Source of the DNA: Trebouxia sp. TZW2008
Taxonomy: Eukaryota; Chlorophyta; Trebouxiophyceae; Trebouxiales; Trebouxiaceae
Direction of reading: 5' to 3'
Assembly (NCBI GenBank): GCA_002118135.1
Contig: BDIU01000079.1
Location: forward strand, 1-64,000
Length of the DNA: 64,000 bases
The position numbers and the translations under genes are program-made. This document shows positions 46,501 to 55,500 of this stretch, piece by piece (position 1 is the first letter of the stretch; each line of letters opens with the position of its first letter). The notes under the pieces were generated by a model. It saw only the letters and a list, made by a program, of their open reading frames with translations. It was not told where the DNA came from and searched no databases.

Positions 46501-49500
46501 CCTGTGTAAGTGAGAGTTTGTCAAAACTGACAAACTGCGGAGCTGAATGGCAGGCATGAGCTATGTCGCAAACATCATGAGTCAGAGCAAGTGTGCAGTC
46601 CTGTAGTTCTGTTGTAAAATGAGACAAGCTGGGAAGACGGTGTTGACTGCATGCCATGCAACAGCCAGAGTTCATGAAATTTGCAGGCAATGTTGCAATT
46701 CTTTGCCACCTGAGCTCACTTGGTGTCTTATGTGTGCATGTGTCGACTGGCGGTTGTTCTTTGGTTATGAGCCAGTAACACGCAGAAAGCGTTATGTGCT
46801 GCAGACCAGGAAAGCACAGAATAGGGATTTGCTGAGGCATAATTGGCAGCCCGACTATGATTGAGATACCTTGTCAGCTATCTTTTCAAATAAAGTGCCA
46901 GTAAGCAAGAGCTGCAGCAAGCTTGGGTGACGCGCTATGAAGGCAGCATTGCATGTTTCCCTTGTCATGAAGTTTGACTACACACAGCAAATTAACCTGC
47001 AGTTGCATCACCTTATCAGCTGCCTTTTCAAGCAGGCTGCCAGTGAGCAAGAGCTGCAGCAGGCTGGGATGAGGCGCTGTGAAGGCAGTGATCAGTAGCT
47101 GGGCTGCGGCTGCAAAGGTGGCAGGATCACTGACGGCATGTTCATACTGGAAGCAATCTGTCAAGGCTCCTTGGACGTCCCAACTCTGTGCATCAGTGCC
47201 TGCACAAATGTCACATGCATGAGGCAGACGCTGCTTAAGAAATCATAGCTACATGGTATTGCACTTTGTTGGACAAAAGTACAGAATATCAACATAGAAG
47301 CAATGATAGCCATACATTTGTGCCAGGTAGGTGTGGCCGGCATTGTTGTAGAGCATATGCCAGTTGGACAAGCTGTGTGTGCAGAGGGCTGCACTGCACA
47401 ACATGCTCAAGGCCAATTGTTTCAGCTCATCAGATGCTGATTAGCCTGCGGGTTTGAAGCTCCATGTGGCAAGCACCTCCCTGCGGCACCGCCTGTTGTC
47501 AAAGCTTGTCTGGTGATGTGAGGTTGAGAAGCAGTAGCAGTAAGATGCATCACTGTCATCAACATCAACTCACAGAACACTAAAAATCCAAGCAAACACA
47601 ATTGCATTGACATCAACAACAATCTGTGCCTGGTGCCATCACCTGGCTGCTTCTCACTGAAGCAGCGGGCAAAGCAGATTTGGCCTATGGGCAGGCTGGC
47701 GGTGGCCACTGCCAGGGCCTGCCCTGCCTCCAGGGCCACAGTGTGCACGTATAAGTCCTGAACCGGTAGGCTATCTACAAAGACACCACAGTCATTGAAA
47801 AAGCCAAGACTGGTACTGTGCTCACCTGATGGCTTCTCACTGAAGCAGCGGGCAAAGCAGATTTGACCTTGAGGCAGGCTGGCAGTGGCCACTGCCAGCG
47901 CCTGCCCTGCCTCCAGGGCCACAGTGTGCACATATGAGTCCTGGAAGCGGTAGGCTATGTATGACAGCAAGATGGTGGCAGCTGATGGTTTCTTGTCTGC
48001 AGGTGCCTGCATCATGCACACTCCACAGCATGAGCATGACAGCACGTCCACAAACAGCACACACTGGATCCAAGAAGCTGTGTAAGTCGGCTTGAAGGTG
48101 TGATGCATGACTGCAGCAGCTGCTCTATGTGCAGCACATTCTGAGGCAAAAATAGCATCAGTGCAGCGGCGTGTAGAAGAAAGTCGTGTGTGTGCAGTTC
48201 TGCTGCATGTTAGGGTATCAGCTGCAGGACCCTGATGAATGTGCTGATGTTGCGCTTTGTGTGCAATGATCTGCAGTATGATCTGCAGGACATGTGAGTG
48301 AGAATGCAGCATGATGAATGCAGCCAATGTCAGAGCAAATTGTGCAGGTGCATCCAGCCATGCACGCTCAAGCTATTTTCTAGTACTGAGACCATGAGAG
48401 GCGCAAGCAATGCATGACAGCACTATGGTCAAACATGAAAATTTGAGATCTCTCATGTGTTTTTGTCAGTCTGTCAACTTTCACCAGCACATCAGCAGTG
48501 CAGGCTGACTTTTTCCCAGCAAATCATTGGAAGGTATAACACTTTATGAGACGACATCAACAATGAGCGTGATGCCTGGTGTGCAACGTGATCTGAGGAA
48601 GAAGCTTTCAGCCATGGTAGAAATAGTGCTCTGACAGGTGCTCAAAGCAACTCAACCAGACTTAGGCATGCTGTGTCACCTGGAAGAGATCATGCAGGAG
48701 AGCTGAGGGGTAGGGAAATTGAGTGCAGGCCTGCACCAGGGCAGGTAGCAGCTGCAGCCACTGTGCAGTGGCTGCCTCAATGGCATCAGCCTCTGCCTCA
48801 CGACCCTGCCTTTGTACCAAATTGTCCAGCACACCTGCAATGTCAGGAGAGCACGGAGTCACAGTGCAATAGCAGCTGACAAGCAAAGGATGCCTGATAG
48901 TCCCTGTAAAACACCTGTGTCTGCTGCTCAGCCTGGCATGTGCCTTAGATTGAATCCAGTGAACGCAATGCAATCCAGTGAAGATGTTGGACCAGCATGC
49001 AGCAGCAGCCATGGAGTGAGGGCGCAACGCTGGTTGTCTGCATTGTGTGTGTGGAAATTGTTTGCAGCTGCCCTAACAATATCAGCCTGTTAGCCTGGTC
49101 ACTGCACTAGGTTGCTCAGCAGACCTGCTTTTTGAGAGAAGCTGACCACAGAGCAGCAGGCAGCACCGGATGATTGCCTGCACTTGCTTGCGCGGCAGCG
49201 CGGCAATCTTAGCCTCTGTTTTGGCAACATGGGATGCTGCAAGAAATCTAAGCCTGTCTAGTGCCTTGACAAAGGTCTGAGGCTAACATTCACCCCTACG
49301 CAGTTTGCTAGCAAAGACATAAACATACCAGCTTACCTGCATGGGGTGGCAGATTGACAAATAGGTAGCCTGCTGGGCCTCCAGGCCTGCTCACTGCTTC
49401 AGCAAGCGCCTCGGCCAGGCTCCAGTCTGCGTGCCTCTCCTCAGTGCTGCTTGGTTGGTCTTTGCTGGTCAAGGGGCTTGTCAAGGCAATGCACAACAGC

Positions 49501-52500
49501 TCAAGAGCTGACCCTGTGATGGACCATCTGTGGCTGCGTTTGGTATAGCGCCAGGTGTGGCAGCTGCTCAGGATGTGACTCAGTGTGAAGCCAACAAATG
49601 CCTGCAATCACAAGCAGTGCTAACATTGAGGTTTGTATTGCAAATGTATCTCATGAGAGCAGTGAACAGCATGTCAAGAGCTGCTGCATTGATGGATCAC
49701 TTATGACTCCGCTTGATATAGCGCTAGGTGTGGCAGCTGCTGAGGATGTGACTCAGTGTGAAGCCCACAAACGTCTGCAAATACAGATTGTGTTCACAAG
49801 GATTGATGCACTGCAGATGTATCTTATGAGTGCGGTGAACTGCATTTCAAGAGCTGCTGCAGTGATGGATCACTTGTGGCTGCGCTTAGTGTAGCGCCAG
49901 GTGTGGCAGCTGCTGAGGGTGTGGGAGCTGCTGAGGATGTGACTCAGTGTGAAGCCCACAAAAGCCTGCAAGAGACAGGCAGGGCTGGCCATGAGTCACC
50001 TGCTGAAGACGGAATTTATAAGGCAGTGTGCAACAAATTCAAAGCTGCTGCTGTGAAGGGCCACTTATGGCTGCGCTTGATATAGCGTCAGGTGTGGCAG
50101 CTGCTGAGGTTGTGACTTAGTGTGAAGCCCACACAAAGATGCAACAGCAGGCAGTGCTGACTGTCAGTCATGTGTAGATGGCGGAGTTTTCAGGGCAGTG
50201 TGAAGACCCTCAAGAACTGATGAAGTGATGGAGCTCATGCTCAAGCAAAGGCAGGCTACTGGCATGAGCTAGGCATGACAGACTTGCATAAACAGACATT
50301 GACCTTGACAAAGGCCTCGTTGACACCAGCAACCACCAAGGGTTGAGTCAGTGCCAAGACAGCCATAGTCACTCGGTACCGACCCAATTCCCCTCCCACA
50401 CCCTCTGGAGATGCCCAAGCACTGGCAGACTACTGGCATGCACTAGGGATGACAACATTGCGGATCAGATCCTCACCTTGACACAGTCCTCATTGACCCC
50501 AGCAACCACTAAGGTCTGGCTCAATGTCAGAAAAGCCATGGTGACAGGGTAACGCCCCAAAGCCCCTTCCCACACCCTTTGGGCATGCTCGAGCACTGGC
50601 AGACTACTGGCAGTCAAGCGGGACAGCTGCCCATGCCTTGTCCTAGGATTCCTGCCTAGAAGGATGGTGTTGGACACCAGTTTGGCTACATAGCCTGGGA
50701 ACGCTTGAGCAAAGGCTGCAATGAGCTCCATGCAGACCCCTGCAATGCATACACTGCTTGTATGCAGCTGTTGTTTCCATGCCTTGTTCTGAAATTGCTG
50801 CGTAGAAGGATGGTGTTGAAATTGCTGCCTATTAGGATGGTATTGGAAACCAGTTTGGCTACATAGCCCGGGAAGGCTTGAGCAAAGGCTGCTATCAGCT
50901 CCATACAGATACCTGCATGAACAGCATGTCTTGCCATCTGGACAGGCTGCCTTCTCCTTTACAGTATACCACATTGTATTACATAGACATGTAAAGCTTG
51001 ATCCTCCACAGGCTGCACCTGATTGTACGGTCTTCCTCATTGCACTGCATGGTCAGCTTGCATGGGCTTACGCGTAGACTACGCCTGTGTGTCCATTGTA
51101 CTGCACTGCCTTACATGGGCACTTGGCGTGCGCATCTACTGAGTACACTCCTGATTAGAGCTGTGTCAGTTGCTGCAGCGTGATAGTCAATATGATCAAG
51201 GTGGCTTGGCTATCGTACATTGATACTCCCACCACACTGTTACCAGATGAAGCCTAGACTTTGAAAGGTCTGGTCCTGAGACATAAGTCAAGAGCGCTGC
51301 AACTTAGTGAAGTAAAGAGCAAAGAGACGAGAGCGTTGCAACAAGTGGTGCAATGCAGACATGTCTGCAGAGGATGTTATGGCTGGTTTTGTCTCAGCAC
51401 AATAAGAGACTAAGCATAAGCTGACTGACCCACCTAGCAGCTCTACAGATGGGTTTGCCAGCTGGCAAAGCCAGTCCAGGGTCTGACACACCAGGTCCAA
51501 AGCATCAGCACCAACAGCATGCAGCTCAGACTGGCATGACAGAGGCTTGGCTCTGAGCAAATCCTGGCCTATAGAGGCGTTGACCTTGGCCAGTCTTGCT
51601 AACAGCTTGAATGCTGGCAGCAGCTCTGCCACAGCTGCTGAGCTCTGAGCGCTGTTGGTGGGCGCCTGAAGTAAACAGAAAGATGTAAATGGGCATCAAC
51701 AGCCTGCAACTCAAAAAGTCTCAGCAGAACAGGGATTTGGCTCGCAGCAAGTCTGGGCATTGATATTGACAAGTCTTGATAACAGCTTAAGGTCAACAGC
51801 AGCTCTCCCACAGCTGCTGAGCTCTGAGCACTGATAGTCGCCCTCTGAGTTGAGCAGAAACACATGATGATGCAAGGTGTGCAATGCAGGAAAGAGAATG
51901 TTGCAAGCCATATAGCTGTTGCAATTGGTGTGCTTGTGGTTGCTGCCCAAATCTGGAGCAGACAATTGAGTAGGATGGTGTGCTTTTGAGACAAGGAGCA
52001 GCAAGCCTGTCAATAGCATCGTCTCTTTTTTTATCACCGAGCACAAATATCACTTATGACTGTGCCTATGCACATATCTGGCGGGGGTTTCACATGAATG
52101 GCATGCAGTGTAAAGATCAACAAGTCGTAATAAGGTAGTGTCAAGCAGACTGCAGATTTGGCCATGTTGACAGGCTTTCGCCAAGTTGACCACACAAACA
52201 CTTGGATGTGCTTAATATGCTGCACAAGCAGTGCGACTTTTCCACACACAACACACACTCAATCTTGGTAGCCGAGCTTTGTACACAGTGAAAAGAGGTG
52301 TTGCAAGCAGACCTGCTGTAGAAGCTGCAGCTGCAGCCAACCTCGGGCAAGCAGCGCATCAGTGCCTGGCTGCATATGGCCCTCCACCTGGTCCTCACTC
52401 TTCTTCTGTCTCTGTGCCCTGCCCTTTGACTGGGGCTGTTCTGTAGCAGGCAGCCATAGGACCAGTGGGGGTGCCTCAGGGGCTGAGCTCTTGGGGTGCT

Positions 52501-55500
52501 TCACCTCGTAGCCCTGTTGGGGTTGCATGCTCAATGGCTGGGGTAGGATTTGTCCTCTTGTGCCCTGGCAGTGTATGCATCCAGTCAGCTGCTGTTAATT
52601 TGACAATGTTACAGTAGTGATTATGCCCCAGGGGTTGGACCCTTGGGGTCCTTCACCGTGTAACCATGTTCGGGTTGCAAGCTCAATGGCTGGGGTAGGA
52701 TACTCTCCACTTGTGCCCTGAAGCATCAAGTCAGCTGCACTCATGGTCAACAAGTTTGAAGCAAATGACTGTTGCAACAAGTCCACTTGTCTTCAGGATG
52801 ATGACAGATGGACAACAATTGCTCTGTTTTGGTTGCAAGCTGAATAGCTGAGGTAGATTGTGCCCTGGTGCCCCTGAGCAGTGTTAGCGTCGAGTCAGCT
52901 GCATTCACATGTGACGTCAGGAAAACATGACAACTGCGTTTGAAATAGGGCTGTCAGTGATTATCCAAGCAGCTGAAACTGGTTGTACGCGTTTGATATT
53001 CAACCAAGAAAACAATGACAGTGGCTTTGTAGCAACTGCACGCTTGGCAATCGAGGTGAAGCACCCAGCAGAAGGGCACAAAGATTTTTTTTACTAAGAA
53101 GCCAATCTTTGAAATCCAAGGCAATTTTCTTTGTCAATCGCTTTTCTTGACCACTGAAACTTTTCTGTTAACACTTTGTGTGATCTGTGTAATGATCACA
53201 GTGGTATTTGTGACGCATGTACAGTCTGACCTCTTGCACATACACATGGTTGGCATCAAGTGCACCATGTGTATGTGCAAGAGGTACATACACATGGTAC
53301 CTCTTGCATACCAAGTAAGGTACGTGGAGGGTTGAGACTCCTACGTGGAGGGACGGTGACACTCCTATTTCACGTGCGTTCTAACAATTTACACATACAG
53401 GTGGTTCGTGTAAACTGTGCCAACGTCATATCGACATTCATGGTTCATGTGCAGTCTGACCTTTTGCACATACAGGTGGTCAGAAGCTGGGATGGGAAGG
53501 TTCTCTGCAGCTAAGGCCAGGCTACGCTCCTTGTTGAGCCAGTCCAGAGTTGCTGGGTCGGCCACAAACATTGCTGGTGGAATGGGGTTTTCCAGCATGT
53601 TGACCACAGACTCTGCAAACCAGCGAGGCTATGTTCAGAACAATGTATTTCATTCGAGTGCAAAGCAAACAGGCAGAGTGAATTTTTTGAGCGCACAAGA
53701 TGCATTCACCATTTGGTTCTAATCAAACCTGGCATATCTTAGTCACACAGCGCGTTCACTGACAGCTTTATCCTCACTCATGATTGAAAGAGTCCCTTAC
53801 TAGCAGCAGGTCCAGTGGCCAAAGCATGCCATGATCATGACCATAAAGCTTCTATAACTGTGCTGCATTCAAAGCTAGCATAGCTCAAGCACAGAGCGAA
53901 ATCACCCACAACACTGCGTTCATCACCATGGTCGTCACAGTCATGCATTCTGGTAAGGCTCTGTGACCCATCTAGGTGCATGCAGAAGTAAGCGCCTCCA
54001 GTCAGGTCTGTCCGAAGCCATCTTGTGCCAGAACAAATGCACTCTCAACTCACTCAAGTCTCTCCTCACTATCATGTCCCTATTATCTCTGGCAGCCCAC
54101 AGTGTTCAATCATGACCAAAAGAGTTCCTTACCGGCAGCAGTAGGTCCTGTGGCCAATGCATGCCACAAGCGCAGCACAGGCTTTGGGTCCAGGTAAAAC
54201 AGCTGTAGCAGCTGCTCATAGAAGTTTCGGACTGGAGCATGCCAAAAGCAATCAGCGCTGGACCGCTCAAAGAAGTCCTCACAGAGGGTTTTGTGGCCTG
54301 CAAACAGCCAACATGGTTGCAGTGACTTAAGCAGCAACAGGGTGGCAGACAAGACCATTGACACAATCGTCGATGTAGTGGTGGACACATACACAGGCTC
54401 AGCATAGGCACAGGTGTCATCAAGCCTTTGCAACATGTTCTGTGTTCAGTGAAGACAGTTTGCACGGGACAAAAGCCACTGCCCGACAGCATGAAGCTGC
54501 TGATGATGCATTGAGTATCCACAACGCTACAGTCTGGACTGAAAAAAATTGCAACAAGTCAAGGTGTACAATGGCGCGTCAGATGGCGTATGAGTTTACA
54601 GAGTCAGCTGAAGATTAATTTCAATGCAGTCTGAAGCCGCTGATGATGCATCAAGTGTCCATCAATGCTTCAGTTGAAAAGCAAGAATATAATGGCACTT
54701 GGTGGGCAATGGCAGGTCAGATCGTGCATCTTCATGCAGCTCCAGCTGGGAGGGAAAGCCAGAGATTGTTGATACATAGCTTGGCTGCAACCATCACTGT
54801 TGTACAGATTTCGCTAACGTTTCGACAACTTTTTAAAAGCAGACAAGTCATTCAGCATGCAGAGCTTACCTTCATATAGATTGGCAAGCATCCCAATGAC
54901 AGCTTGCAGCTGGTCAGCAGGCAAAGTGAAAGGTGATAGCTTGCCTTCACACAAAATGGCAAAGAAATCAACCAAAGCCTGCAATTGGCCAGCAGGCAGG
55001 GTGAAGGTGGTCAGCATGCCTTGATGAAAATGATGGCAAGAGCATCAACCACAGCTTGCAGTTGGTCAATGGGCAGGATGACAAACGCTTTGTACCACAT
55101 GCAGTTAAGCACACCTTCATACAGGTTGGCAAGCGTTTTAACCACGGCCTGCAGCTGGTCAGCAGGCAAGGTGAGAGGGGACAGCTCAAAGGCGGCAATA
55201 GCAGCACACATGAGGCTGAGCAGCGTGTATCTGCTGGGCTGGCTCAGCGGCTCAGTCTTGCTCAATTCTGCTAAGGTGGACAACACTCCAAGCTCGGCTG
55301 CCTTGTTGGCATAAGGGTTGGGGTCAATGTCAACTAGTGGCCCTATAAGCACAGCCAAGTGGTCAGCAGGTTGGCTGAGCATGGGGTCTCAGCTGGGCTG
55401 ACTCAGCTGCTCAGTCTTGCTCAGTTCTGCTACAATAGATGACACTCCAAGCTCGGCTGCCTTGTTGGCATAAGGGGTGGGGCCAATGTCAACTAGTGGC

